From Rhineura floridana (Eukaryota > Chordata > Lepidosauria > Squamata > Rhineuridae), in contig NC_084489.1 in NCBI RefSeq assembly GCF_030035675.1, positions 47,525,898-47,589,897 of the forward strand: a stretch of DNA of 64,000 nt, in the 5' to 3' direction. Position 1 is the first letter of the stretch; each line of letters opens with the position of its first letter. This document shows, piece after piece, positions 1 through 12,140 of this stretch. The position numbers and the translations under genes were made by a program. The notes under the pieces were generated by a model. The model did not search any database and was not told the origin of the DNA. It saw only the letters and a list, made by a program, of their open reading frames with translations.

Positions 1-49
1 GACCAGGTAACGGGTCTGTGTCTGCAAAGCTTCCCACCAAGCCGACTGT

Positions 50-55
50 TTTATT
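50..55 (-). terminator. Candidate poly(A) signal, ARL4A copy 1
   Basis: AATAAA on the minus strand lies about 92 bases after the stop codon. It would give a short 3'UTR. Longer 3'UTR forms would use signals outside the window. Confidence 0.4.
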
Positions 56-146
56 AGGCTGTGCAGGATCCAAACAAGCAGGCCAGGTGCTGGAAAGTGT
101 TTTAGTCAAATGCCAAGAAGGAATTACCCCTCATGGCTACAGCAGC

Positions 147-749
147 TCATCTCTTCTTTTTTTGCTGCCTCAGCATTTTCCTTCGCTTAATTATCATATC
201 GTGCAGTTTCTCGAGTCCCTCTTTGAGCCCATCGCCTATGATAGCGCAGGTAGGCTGCAGGTGCCAGGGAGTGGAAGCGCTCAGCTCGCCTGTGGCCAAC
301 ATCTTTTCCATCTCCGAGAGCGACAGCGAGTGTCTCAAGTCCTGCTTGTTGGCCACTATGAGCACAGGCACTCCTTGGTTCTCCGAGATCCGCGTGATTT
401 TGTGCAGTTCCGTTTTGGCTTCTTCCATCCTTTCCACATCCACAGAATCCACCACGAAGACGATGCCGTCCGTGCAGCGGGTGTAGGACTTCCAGAGGGG
501 CCGCAGCTTCTCCTGGCCTCCGACGTCCCAGAAGTGGAAAGTGACCGTCTTGTTGTTACCCAGCGTCACCTTGATCTTCTCGGTGTTGAAACCTTTGGTG
601 GGGACGGTGTTGACGAACTCGTTGAACTGTAGCCGGTACAGGACGGTGGTCTTGCCGGCACAATCCAGTCCCAGGATCACAATGTGGAAGGACTGGAACG
701 AAGGAAGGCTCGACAGGATCGGCGTCTGCTCCGACAACCCATTCCCCAT
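147..749 (-). CDS. ARL4A: ARL4A, ARF-like GTPase 4A (copy 1)
   Basis: This is a complete single-exon gene of 200 codons plus stop for an ARF-like small GTPase. The family binds GTP, is N-myristoylated, and acts at the plasma membrane, where it recruits cytohesin/ARNO and affects actin and ARF6 signalling; the C-terminal basic tail also gives nuclear targeting (family knowledge). Seen here: MGNG start with Gly2 for myristoylation, P-loop GLDCAGKT at 27-34, WDVGGQE at 74-80, NKQD at 134-137, and a lysine/arginine-rich tail at about 187-200. The length equals vertebrate ARL4A, and the protein recalls human ARL4A almost residue for residue, rather than ARL4C or ARL4D. I chose the ATG at 747-749 because MGNG is the conserved ARL4 start. 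The frame stays open upstream to an ATG at 948-950, but a likely 5'UTR splice acceptor (CAG at 858-860) lies between. A second copy lies 11,994 bases to the right and encodes the same protein. Confidence 0.97.
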   Translation of the reverse strand: MGNGLSEQTPILSSLPSFQSFHIVILGLDCAGKTTVLYRLQFNEFVNTVPTKGFNTEKIKVTLGNNKTVTFHFWDVGGQEKLRPLWKSYTRCTDGIVFVVDSVDVERMEEAKTELHKITRISENQGVPVLIVANKQDLRHSLSLSEMEKMLATGELSASTPWHLQPTCAIIGDGLKEGLEKLHDMIIKRRKMLRQQKKKR

Positions 750-2200
750 CGCAGGGGAGGGGCCCGAGGCGAGCTGGGGGGCCCAGTCGCCCTCCGTCGC
801 CGTCTCAAGCTGCCCGCCGCTGCTGGTCTCAGGCTCCTTCCTAGTCACGGTCCCTTCCTGACAACGAGACAAGCGCAGGGTCAGACCTAGAGGACGATCG
901 CGGGGTCCGTGGCGGGCGGTAGGAAAACCCTGCCGAGAGGCGCCCACCACCGCCTTGACGCAGCTGCTCCTCCGCTACCCCCAGAAGCTCCAGCAAGGCT
1001 CCCTCCTACGATGCAGCAAAGGAGCGCCACTGCCTATGGCCCAACTGCGCCTCCTCTCTCTTCACCTAACCCCGCACGATTCCCGCCCCTTTTCACACTG
1101 CGCCCCTCTCATTGGACGGAGACAGCTGCGGTGGGCGGGCAAAGGAGCGGCGCAAAGAAAACGGAGCCCCAAACTCCCTCTTTCCTCGTTGCCCGCACCT
1201 CCCAGTGGCCAACCTGATTTTAACCCCCTCTCCTTTCCCCATTCGGAACAGCAGGGAATGGAGTGTGTTGCAGCGTCCAATCCGTTTAAGCTTTCAAGGG
1301 AAAAGGAAGTCGTCTCTTTTGATCCCCTGCCCACCTTTTGGGGGGGGGTTTGGAGCAGTGATAAGCACTCCGATCCAGCCTCCTTTCCTTCAGTTCCCGC
1401 CCTTTTCTGACAAGAACGCACGACTTGCCTCTGCCAGCACCAAAGGTCGTCTAGCACCCCCTACTCGAGGCTCTTGGATTTGAGGGCACTGCCAAGCAGC
1501 GCATCGACTCTCCTCTCTACCATTCCTCCGCACCTGTTGTGGCCATGTCGAGGTCCGTCTCTTCAAATGTCACCCTGGACAGCCGTCGTTTCCTCCCGTC
1601 ACCAACAAGGTGAAGGGAAGCCAAGGCACCGCGTTCACACGACTTCGTCCCAGAAATACGAGTGGAGATTGGGGAATAAAAGACGAGCCGGCTTCAGCTA
1701 CGCCACTCTAGCCATCTACCCCCTTCGCCTTCTCCTTCAGACTGGTGGAACATCATCATTATACCCGTAGAGCCTTTCCGTTGACTCCCTGACCCCCAGT
1801 CGTTTCCTAGCAACCTCATTCAAATGACGCCCTCACAGCGCAAAGGACGACAGCCAATGCCCCGCCCCTCAGCGATGACACGGCTTGCCCGGAGAGCCCC
1901 GCCTCCAAAGGAGTTCCATGCGCTCGCCGCATGCTCAGCGCTAGTCCCTCGGCCCATGTGCTGAGTCACGTGAGCTGTCAGATGGTTGGCCGCGCGTCCA
2001 TCCCTCCAACAGCCGGAGCTTTGGCCACGCCCCCTCGCGCGCCTCTACAACTCCCCGTCCTAAGCCATTCCCTCAGCTGCGCCGCCTTCATGACTTTCTG
2101 CCTGTTGCCTCTGCGGCTTCTCGTTGCTTTCATCCGCATAAGTCGTTTCAGGCGTCATGGCCGTTGTCTTTCTTTCCTGCCCAGGGCTACCCGCTGAACA
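750..2200 (-). promoter_or_regulatory. CpG-rich 5' region of ARL4A copy 1
   Basis: This GC- and CpG-rich stretch immediately upstream of the ARL4A start is typical of a vertebrate CpG-island promoter. It holds a CCAAT box on the gene strand (ATTGG on + at 1111-1115), GC-box-like GCCCGCCCC-type motifs, and a perfect E-box palindrome TCACGTGA at 1966-1973 (USF/MITF/TFE-type site). A polypyrimidine tract and CAG at 858-860 could be the 3' splice site of a 5'UTR intron. The transcription start cannot be placed from sequence alone. Confidence 0.65.
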
Positions 2201-3269
2201 ACTAGAACTAAACAACTGAACCAACTGTCATTACCGGGAAATGTGAGGTATTCATAACCAAGGAGGTACTTTGCAGCAGGGAAAGAGGGAGCCCTTTTCA
2301 TACCAGGAAAAGATAGGCACCTGTTGGATTTCTTCCTGTTTTACTGACGGTCCAGGAGTCTAGTTAGGAAATGGTAGTGCCAAGTGTGAGAAATGATCAG
2401 ATCTTTGCACTTGTATGTATAAGTGCAAGTCGCATTGATGATTGGCAAGAGCTGAAGAAAGTTTCTAAGTCAAAAAGAGAGATTGCCCTACGTAATTTTA
2501 CATGTCTATGTACTGCCACACCCTTCCCACAGTATGTATACTCTGGGCCATCCCTGGGAAAAATAGCAGTGCCCTTGTTGTCAAGTTTGCAAGTCCACGC
2601 AGAGGGTTTATGGACCTGGTGCAGGTGTGCTGTTGGGGGCCCTGCTGCTGTGCCCTACAAGGACCCATGCATATGTGTTCGAAGCTGGGGGCTACATGCG
2701 AGAATTATTGCATGCACAGACTACATGCGAGAATTATTGCCTGTGGCTCCTCGTTCCCTGGGGTCAACCAGAATGATAGATGTGCTTCATTTTTTTCTTA
2801 CATGGGAATAAGTAAATAGAGAGTGGGCTGGGCTTTTCCTGAGTACTTCCTCCAAATTCCAAACTCTTTCTGGCAGAACTTCTTTCAGTTTCCTGGGGCT
2901 CAGTCTCACAAGTCTTCTGGCTGTGGTCTGCTGCTGGCCTTCACTCAGAATTCCTCCCTTAAGGCCTGGGCTCACACCACTCCTACACCTTTCCCTGTGG
3001 TAACTGCCACAAAAAATTGCTCTCCAGTGGCACCTTGCCTGGAAATCTTAGGTGGCACTCACTCACTCCTTGAACTGTTTCCCCGGTGGGCCTGGAACAG
3101 GCCGCCTGCTCTGACACAGAATCCCTTCTTAAAACCTTCCCTGCTCCTTCTCTCCTCACACTTGGTCACTTAGCCTGGGCCAGTCATCAGCCCGCCTAAC
3201 CAAACTTATCTCTGTTGCTGCCCAGACATTTTGTTTTGTTTTGTAGCAGTTCCTGTCTTAACCACTTAA

Positions 3270-3302
3270 CCTACCTTAACCACTACACCACACTGGCTCT
3301 CA
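3270..3302 (-). repeat. tRNA-SINE 5' fragment
   Basis: Read on the minus strand, this begins GCCAGTGTGGTGTAGTGGTT, the head of the common squamate tRNA-derived SINE (compare 27669). Only the head is recognisable. Confidence 0.5.
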
Positions 3303-4057
3303 GGGATACTGCTTTAAGAAATAAGATAATGCCACAGAATCCACCCCCCAAAACATCACAAAAGCAATATTGCCAGGACTACTAGTGGTATGAATTTTAA
3401 TTCATCAAGCAAGGGTATATATTTTTCCCAAACAAAGGTCATGCTTGTGAATCTGCCGCAGAAGCAAGTATATTTACATGGATTATCTGCCCCAGTTCCT
3501 GTTCTTATTATGGGAAAGCAATCAGTTCTTCGTGAGAATCCAGCACCACGCTGAGCCACCCTGGGGCTTCCCGTGGTCCAGCCTTTCACTTTGCATTATC
3601 ATCTGGTAGCAGCTACATCCTGTGCCGCAGACTGCTTCATCACAAAGCAACAAAGTCAAAAAGAAGATCTATGAAGCCTCATGTCCGGGAAAAAAAATTA
3701 TTCAACACTCCACTAGACCTGAATTAAATGAAAGAAAGACTCCTTTTAAAATACACAAGCGTTTTTGGTTTTCTTCTTCTTCTGTTAAGATTTTAAAATA
3801 AAAATAGCCGTTATGAGAAGTCAGGATCGCTTAGCCATTGTTGACCTCTTCAACAGGGACTTCATTCATAATTTTCTGTAGCTTATCGCTATCAGGCTTT
3901 CCTCCACTCATTCAAAAGATTCACCCCCACACACACAAGGGTGGCTTTTCCATTTTGCCAGCCATGGGAGGCAGTAGCAGCAAAGTTTTCTATGGGACAA
4001 CACCATGTCCACGGAGGACACAATGTATTCATACATTCAGTATGTGAATTCTATAAA

Positions 4058-4328
4058 TGCAGGGCTGGGCAAAGACATTATGCAGCCTGAGGTGAAGGTC
4101 AAGGTAGCAATACCCCCACCCTCACAATGTACCAAAGCAATTGGACTAGAAGTTTAATTTTACTTCAGTGCTGGTGACGGGGCAACAGGCTAGCTTAGGG
4201 ACTGCAAGGCAACCTATGCAGCGCACAAAGCTCTGCTCTCCAACATCTCATCTCTGCTGCCCACCTACCCATAGCATCTGCTGCCTGAGGCAGCTGCTTC
4301 ACTCTGCCTAATGGTAGGGCTGGCCCTG
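4058..4328. mobile_element. hAT-like non-autonomous DNA element
   Basis: Both ends carry related inverted termini starting CAGGGC, each followed by a variant of an ATTAGGCAG...GCCTGAGGCAG motif. The right terminus recurs at about 32600-32671 and 42265-42320, showing a dispersed family. I could not find a clear 8-base target duplication, so the exact ends are uncertain. Confidence 0.45.
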
Positions 4329-4814
4329 TCTCAATTGCTGTGACACATTGCTATGCATCCTTGGCAGCAGCTGGCATGGAAGTTTTTTCCATCTGTTTTA
4401 GGGGATCCCTAATTGCACCTGACAACTTGTGGCCCACCCCAAAGCAGCACACCAGCCAGGTAGAGATGGTGGTGGCAGTACATCTCCTCAGCTCTTGTCA
4501 CCTGCCCACAACAGCAAAGCAGGGATGGGATTTAGATCACCCTAGCAGGTAACAATGCATGGCTAGTAGGCTGCACTCATGAGTCACGCACAATTGCCTT
4601 AGGGTCAAACCAGACAGGGCATTGGAGATCCATGACTGAATATCCTGCCTCGTTGAATTTATTTTAAACTCAGCTAGGGCCTCTGCACTGCATCAAGGTG
4701 GTGCTGGGGATTGAACAGGATATAACCTTTTCTACTCCTTCGCTAATTCAAACATGCAAATTCACATGTTTTTCAGTAATGAGCCAAATACCAGCTTGGT
4801 GGGGGTGTCTGATA

Positions 4815-5050
4815 TTTTATTTATTTGTTTGCTTATAGTTATATACCATGCTTCTTGCATTATGGATTGCTTTCATGTGATTCCCAGGAGGTCTCCCATC
4901 CAGGCAGTGACCGCCAGAACCAGACCTTCTTAGCTTCAGCAAGATCTGGACCTCATGTACTTTCAGATCATATATCCAAGAAAGTGGTGTAAAGAGAAGA
5001 ATTAAATCCCTCCTCCTGCAGTGTCCCCTCGAACTGTTCTTTTCAAGACT
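4815..5050 (-). mobile_element. 5S rRNA-like SINE fragment
   Basis: The plus strand carries TTCCCAGG, then GGTCTCCCATCCA, then CTTCTTAGCTTC and AGATCTGGA. In this order and spacing they correspond to the reverse complement of the 5S rRNA internal promoter region. It is too diverged and incomplete to be a 5S gene, so a 5S-derived SINE such as those known from amniotes is most likely. Confidence 0.5.
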
Positions 5051-7682
5051 GGTAACAAGAGATGGGTAAGCCAATCAGAGGATTCCAGCATCTCATCTCT
5101 TAGATAAAGACAATAGTGCAGGGTTGGTGTGCTAAAATGCGACTGTGGAACAAAACAAATCTATGCTGCCTCTTACAATTGGCAGAGATCCATTGTGGCA
5201 CTAAAGAGCTTGAAGTTTAACAATACCTTGATGCACAAAATAAGAAAATGAAACCTCCTTTTGCTTTATCTTCATGCCAGAGTAACTTCTGCTCATAGCC
5301 TAATGTAGCTGAGTCAGGCACCCCGTCTACCCCGTAAGCACTTCTGGGAGAAAAAGGGAGGAGAACTGGACAAGACATGAGTGCGGTTATCATTGATAAA
5401 GCTTGGGTGGGTGCTAGATAATGAAGCAAGGGCCAGCCTTTTTAGAGCCATAGCCTATCATTCTGTTGCACACCCTGCAGCAGACTAGTAGAGGTTCCCT
5501 GCCTTTTTAGAAACCATTGCTTCATGCAGAAGATGCTCTTCTCTCTACACATGAGACTAATAATGCAGAAATTGTATTTGGCACATACGTCAGTGGTCTG
5601 TTTCATATGCACTCTGTAAACTCATAGACAACTTGCATTTTCAAGACTACACAGAGATATTACAGTTGCCAGATACATTTGTGCAACTATCAAAAGAAAT
5701 TATTTTTTCCAATGAAAACAAACTGGCTCAGCAGTGCAAGATGTGTTTTCTGGATGCTTTCAGTGTTTTGTCTACCACGTTGAAGCATGAGACCTGTCAT
5801 GCTTGAGGTCTGCTAGAAACTACAAACATTTAACATCAGGTCACATCACGAGATGGGTGTTACAAATGGCAGCAGAGCATTTGGAGTAGGGCTTTCTAAG
5901 ACTGCTAACACCATGAGGCTCATCTGATCTTAGCAACAGTGAGATAATTTTAGAAATCATCCCTATTGTACACAAGCCGAAAATACTCTTACCTTTTCAT
6001 TTCTTCTTCGATAAGCCAGCTTTGCATCAGGACTTTCCTTGCCAAACATGAATAGAACATGTCCTCCCAAGCTTCTGAAGCAGCCCTATCCCAAAGCTAA
6101 TTTTGCCACCAAAGCTTTGAGAATTCCGTCAAGTACATATGCTGCTTTTTGTTATTTAATGGTGCATGAAAATGTCGGTTTTAAAAGACTGAGGTTTATG
6201 AGATAAAAAAACACTTGTTTAATGATGAACTGGACAAACTGGAGGTCCTCCTAGCAGGGTGGTTATTCCAAACAGTTGTCTGTCTGTTTTCATTAAGAAG
6301 TTAAAAACAGAGCTCAGTAAAAAGGAAGAGGCAAAGTAATTGGCAGCTGATCTTATGAATCTACACTTCAGCTAATGTAATATAAGGAGAGGGTCATGCC
6401 ACTGCAGCTAAAGAGCATCCCACTGTGCTTGACATGTGTGCACTACTACAACCATGCAAGGGATCTAGAGTTGTCTCAAAGGCCCATCCAATCCTGCCTA
6501 TGCTGCCATCAGGAAACTGCCCTCCCATTCCACTTTTACCATCCCTCACACTGTAAAAGACACAGTACACATTTCTGTGGCTCAGCAAGACCATAACATA
6601 GGCTATCAGGAAGCAATGCCACAGCGATACACAAAACTGCTACTAATGAAGCACCAGGTGCCAGATTAGATCCCAGCAATGTAGCAAGGAAATGAGATGT
6701 CCATAGGATCTGGCACAAGAGACAAATGAGCACAAGATATACCCACCAGCATGCAAACATAATGCTTTGCCTACAAAAATATATGCAATACACTAAATGA
6801 AGCTTTCTGTGGAAACAAGAATACATGCTTTCATGACATCTTTAAGCCTGTTACCTGTATCTTAGCAAAGCCCTGTAAAAAGGTCAGACTAAAAGTTAAG
6901 ATTCTTCTGAAATTTTAGAAACAGCATCTACTTATTGGACTTACTAGCTTCTAAATAAATTAAATAGCCACACACACACAAATTAGGCCACCTTTTAAAA
7001 AAGTATTACAAACATGCTAGAAATACTCTGAAGCCCTTAATTTGTATTGTATTGTGATGCTTCTTATTCCTCTCCATGGGCACTAGATCCTGTTCAGATA
7101 ATTTTGGGATGTTTAAATGCATTTAATACTGAATAGGAAACTGAACTAATTTCAGTTTGTTGACAGTAGCAAGATATTTGATAGCGCAATGCCAAATCCA
7201 TCTAGGAGTGCTCCAGTCATTAAAATCCTGACTCCCAAGCTTCACATTTCCTTCTACCATTCCCAGAACATCCATTCCCCATGTCTGCTTCCTGCTTCCT
7301 CTGCACTCCCACAATATTCTTTCAAAGAACTGTTGCTATCTTCTTTTTTGCATCAGTGTAAAAAACACTGACGACTTGCCTCATGGCAAAATATAAGAAT
7401 GTCTACATCCTGTACAGGTCAAATTAACTCTCCTAAGTGCATAACAGGACAGGCGAGTCTCTAAGGTTGACTCTGCTCCTTAAAGGCTGCCATGGTTTTA
7501 AATAAAGTCTCATTCCTCATACTAACAAGAATTATTTCTATGAACCTCCCTTCCATCCCAAAGTCAAAATCATCCTATACCAGTAGTGAACTAATTCTGA
7601 GTGTTGATGTTTATGTAACCAAATCAGCACCATCCATACACAAGGTGAAAGGTTATCAGCTGAGGCTCACACAAACAAAAAC

Positions 7683-7790
7683 CTCTAAAGGATAGGGAGG
7701 ACCCAAAGACAGGACTGAAGATGCCCAATGGCCCCAGAAGGCTGAGTATCTGTTGTGGGGAGGTGGGGGGGGGGAACAGGACAGAAAACT
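7683..7790. repeat. Dispersed repeat, copy A
   Basis: About 108 bases match 15612-15722 at roughly 90% by eye, including CTAAAGGATAGGGAGGACCC and GAGTATCTGTTGT. Flanks differ on both sides. The family was not recognised. Confidence 0.6.
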
Positions 7791-8156
7791 GGGTAGAGGG
7801 AAGTGGACTAATCTAAAAGGATGTATGGCTTGTTGGCTGGCACCTGGATGGGAGCACATTTGTTGCAGGCCCCACGTTTTCAGTGATTTCTCCTCCAGAC
7901 AGCCACTAAATTGCTATAGTCTGTACACGTTTGAAACACACTGTATATAAGAAGACAACTGCTCCAGTGTGGTTGCTATAGTACAAAAACCGATGAAAGA
8001 GCCAATCCTGTTGTTCAGTAATGAGTGGTAACAAAGCAAAAGGAGAGGTGATCTTGCCAGTAGTGTGGCTTAGTTCTGAAGGAAAAGTTTAGGTCTTAAA
8101 GCTCAGTTACCAACTCAAGAGGTTAAGTGTTTTTAAACATCTGCATATGCTATATT

Positions 8157-8690
8157 AGGCTGCATTAACAGAAGTATACTTTCCAAATCGCATTAAGTAT
8201 AAGTTCCCCTCTATTCAGCACTGGTTAGGCCTCATCTTGAATACTGCATCCAGTTCTGGTCTCCGCACTTCAGGAAGGATGCAAACTGGAACAGGTTCAG
8301 AGGAGGGCAACAAGGATGATCAGGGGACTAGAAACCAAGCCCTATGAGGAGAGACTGAAAGAACTGAGCATGTTTAGCCTGAAGAAGACTGAGGGGAGAT
8401 ATGATAGCACTCTTCAAGTACATGAAAGGTTGTCACACAGAGGAGGGCCGGGATCTCTTCTCAATCATCCCAGAGTGCAGGACACGGAATAATGGGCTCA
8501 AGTGCAGGAAGCCAGATTTCGACTGGACATCAGGAAAAACTTTCTAACTGTTAGAGCCATACAACAATGGAACCAATTACCTAGAGAGGTAGTGGGCTCT
8601 CCAACACTGGAGGCATTCAAGAGGCAGCTGGACAGCCATCTGTCCGGAATGCTTTGGTTTGGATTCCTGCATTGAGCAGGGGGTTTCATT
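8157..8690 (+). mobile_element. CR1 LINE, 3' fragment
   Basis: The translated remains follow the C-terminal part of the CR1 reverse transcriptase: a stretch resembling [12 protein letters not shown], then the [13 protein letters not shown]-like and EDRDLF-like blocks. Reading frames are broken by many changes and the 5' end is missing. This is an old, inactive copy. Confidence 0.85.
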
Positions 8691-11600
8691 AGAATACTAA
8701 GTTTTACTAGAATGTTCAGTAGTCTTCAGAAGTATAGCAGAATTTCAGTTAGCAATTGAAGGGTGGTGTGTAGCTGCCTTAGCTCTTGCAAAATGCAATG
8801 GATAACCTACTAGCTGCTTTCTACCTCCACCTTAAAACTGTGGCTCAACTGCAGTTGTTACTGGATGTCACAAGAACCAACCTGACCTAAGAGTGAATCC
8901 TGTTTATTAATCTACCTCAAAGTCTTGCAGAGGAGGCACAAAAAAAACCACACAGGGAAATATTTCCCCCACCCACTAAGTATTTCTCTCAGCAAGTTTT
9001 TTCCTCCTTTTCCTTACAATTTTACTGGAAAAGGGAGGAAAAACTAGTCTCCAGCACTTCCTAGATCTAACCCAAATGGTTTTACTGAAAAGTAACTAAC
9101 TTCTGCTCCTAGCAAGGACACCCCTTTTAAGCAAGGAGATTAACTAGGTTCAGCAAACCTTGCAGGTGGGGGGCAGGGCAGAGTCTCAAACAAGCAGTCA
9201 ACCTGATCACCTCCTGCCTCCAACCCTCAAAAAACAAAAAGAACACATTCAGTGGCCACAGAATGCTGAGTGTGTGTCTTGGACAAACTTAATCTTTCCC
9301 AGCAGTAGAATACTTAGTTCTTCCTGGTGTCGCTACAAGGAAGGCGGGGTGGGGTGGGAGATCCAACAAACACCTTGCTGCAAAATATCATAGCGGTGGT
9401 TTTAAGAGGACACACCTTTACTAAAATATTGAAAAGAAATACTCAGCAGACAGCTGGCTCCCTCTAGATCCACTAAATTGACTATTCAGTCTCCAAACAC
9501 AGCAAAATTGCACTGCTTTAATAAAGCATCAACTTATGCATTTAACAATTCATTTTTATGAAGTTTACTACAAACACTGGTGAGCTGCCAAGACTTCCAA
9601 AATGCTTCTTAAGAACTGAAATACATGCGTTTTAAGCAAAAGTAGTAGGGCCCTGGCTGTCAGATTTAGCCACAGAAAACCACATTGGTTCAAGGCATAG
9701 GAATTTTTGGCAGCTGCAACTACTTTTGTCTGCCACATTTATCTGCACAGCCATTTGTTAACCAGAGTTAAATGCATAGGGCCCAGCATAAGAGGTGCAT
9801 GCAAGAATGTTGCATTGTTTCTGGGAGCATAAAAACCTCTGAAATTCCTCTGTATTGGTACTGTGGACTTCAGTGGCTCAATTCTGACTGTCAAGAGTCC
9901 TACTACTTTTGCTTGAACTCCTGTTTCCTTCTTCTCTCGCATGAAACTGCAGTGAACACACTATTGGCTACAGATTATCACTGAAAATGTACTTTAAAGG
10001 TGTGCAGCTAGGGGAGATATAACCCTCATATACTCTTCTGTATATGCTCTCAATGAAGGAAGAGAACACTAGGGCTAGCGCCTTACACCTTGTATTCAAT
10101 TGTGCACATAGGGCCTCAGATTGCAAGAGCAGTTATGCAGAATGCTGCTGGACTGTGACAACAAAGCAAGAGAACAGGATGTCACACCTTTCTTACAGCA
10201 GCTGAACTATTCCAGTTTAATAAGTCCTATTTTATAGCACAATATCAGGCACTGCAATAAAAATATATTTTAAAAAACGTAGATAACTATCAATAAGCAG
10301 ATTTCTGTTGTAAACATAGAACGTAATGCAAATTGCCATTAAATCTTTAATGAGATACCTGCAATTTTTAACATTGTCACATTTACAAATCTCACGTGAA
10401 TAAAGGGTTGTTTCATGCAGACAGTTCTGATAAAAAGTAAGATCCACACAGTGAACCGTTGTCACCTTCTGTTGCTGATGACTCATTTGGAGTTGGGTTT
10501 ATTGAGGTTTAAGAAGTTATCCACATTTCTACAAATATAGACATTAAGTGACTTTCATTGTCACTAGTACAGGTACATATAACCAACGTACAAAAGCTCC
10601 ATTGGAAGCTACTTCAATTCTTTCAAAAAGGACCAGGATTTCATTATTTTATTTTTAAAAAGCTGTCACTTTCAGTATTGGAAAACACTAAAGTGCATTT
10701 TTGGTTACCTTCGAAGCAGTATCTGGCTATAAAATTTGATTTTATACAAGTATCAATAAGTTATGTTTCCTGACATTGATATCCTCCCCATTATCTAATT
10801 AGTAGGAAACCAACACACTGTGTTGGTTGTGCCAAGTGGAAAATTCTTGCTGTTCCTTTAAGCTGTTCTCTTACAACGGAATTATTCACAGCACCAGTAG
10901 AGTAATATAGGCTTTACTTTAGCCCTTTAACCTGCTACCCAAATTGTTCATTTTTAAAAAAACAAAACTGTACCAATAAGAAAACTCATATTTTCCATCA
11001 TATGTGTCCCATCCACTTAACACTGTTTGCACCACTGTAAACAAGGAATGCTTAAAGCATAATTTGAGCAGACACAGGTCATCTTTAACCTCTTGTTTTT
11101 CTACAGTGTTAAAATGGTTTGAGTCTGTAAAGCTTCAATACATTCCCAAGAGTACTGCAAGAACAAAACAACAATCTGGCACTACATTTTAACAGCACTG
11201 GGCACATGGGATATGTAGATCTGTTGAATTTAGCTTAATTTACACTTATTTATGATCAAATTTTATTGCCACCAATTTCATTAAAAGGTAATATTGCACT
11301 ATAAAAATCCAGAAATCCAAGTCCCTTATGGTAAAAGTTGACTTTGTCTCATTATTTAGTGTTTTGTCGGAGAGCAAACTCTTTAGACATATCTCCATAG
11401 CACAATTAAGTATGGTCCAAGCCTGATTAGCACTGCTTAATGATGGACAGCTATTTCTAAAGAACCCCTACACACCAAGGCATGCTACATTATCAGGAAA
11501 CTCATCCATGCTTACGTATTCCATACTTTCCCCTCCATCAAGCTTCAGATAACATGAATACCACAACTGTGGTAGTTCAAATCATCCCAGCTCCAAGTGT

Positions 11601-12043
11601 TATTTTAAGAGAATCAGTCTAAAAGCATACCATACAGCCAGCCTTTCATTAAAAACCCTCCACATTCACAGCCTCCTTAAATAATGGTTTTCTAGCTCCA
11701 TATATGTTAAAGGACACTATTTGAAAGCTGCGTATCTTCATCTAAACACTCCACATACAAGCAGTAGTTGAAAAAACACTGAATGCCTTGAATGCAGTTT
11801 TCTTGCAAAGGCACTCTCAGACATATGATTACACCAACAAGCAGAACACTCTTCATTGTTTTATTTGGCTGTTTAAGATATCCAGGTCACATTTACCCAC
11901 CCATCTGTTTCCTGATCATTTTATACTATGCAACAAGGGCGCCGTTTCTGTTTTGTTTTCTTAAAAAAGCAGTGCCCAAAAAAACTTGTGGGGAGACCAG
12001 GTAACGGGTCTGTGTCTGCAAAGCTTCCCACCAAGCCGACTGT

Positions 12044-12049
12044 TTTATT
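12044..12049 (-). terminator. Candidate proximal poly(A) signal, ARL4A copy 2
   Basis: This minus-strand AATAAA is the duplicate of the signal at 50-55. Another AATAAA on the same strand at 11860-11865 could serve a longer 3'UTR. Confidence 0.4.
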
Positions 12050-12140
12050 AGGCTGTGCAGAATCCAAACAAGCAGGCCAGGTGCTGGAAAGTGTTTTAGT
12101 CAAATGCCAAGAAGGAATTACCCCTCATGGCTACAGCAGC

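Larger units (their letters stand above)
1..2480. repeat. Segmental tandem duplication, left copy (ARL4A unit)
   Basis: Bases 1-2480 align to 11995-14474 at a constant offset of 11,994 with no indels. I counted about five substitutions by eye (near 67, 559, 1666, 1675 and 2195), or roughly 0.2%. The block holds the ARL4A 3'UTR, coding exon, 5' region and about 300 bases of further upstream sequence. Its left limit is cut by the window edge. Confidence 0.95.
2481..11994. other. Gene-free stretch between the ARL4A copies
   Basis: No coding region with family similarity was found. Under the tandem-duplication model this is the left part of unit 2 and holds the long 3'UTR or downstream flank of ARL4A copy 2. 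It contains a tRNA-SINE start fragment (about 3270-3302), a DNA element (about 4060-4330), a 5S-like SINE fragment (about 4815-5050), a CR1 fragment (8157-8690), a dispersed repeat (7683-7790) and a 20-base direct repeat (2692-2711 and 2721-2740). The rest looks like AT-rich unique sequence. Confidence 0.7.

Noticed and set aside
18-632. Long plus-strand open frames opposite ARL4A (also 11928-12626)
   Set aside because: They are antisense shadows of the GC-rich ARL4A coding exon with no family similarity. They recur in both copies only because the DNA is duplicated.
909-1483. Overlapping open frames on both strands in the CpG-rich ARL4A upstream region
   Set aside because: GC-rich DNA with few stop codons gives chance open frames, and the translations show only low-complexity Pro/Arg/Ser-rich sequence.
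4815-5050. A true 5S rRNA gene
   Set aside because: Motif order fits 5S, but the sequence is too diverged and incomplete and lacks the full-length ends.
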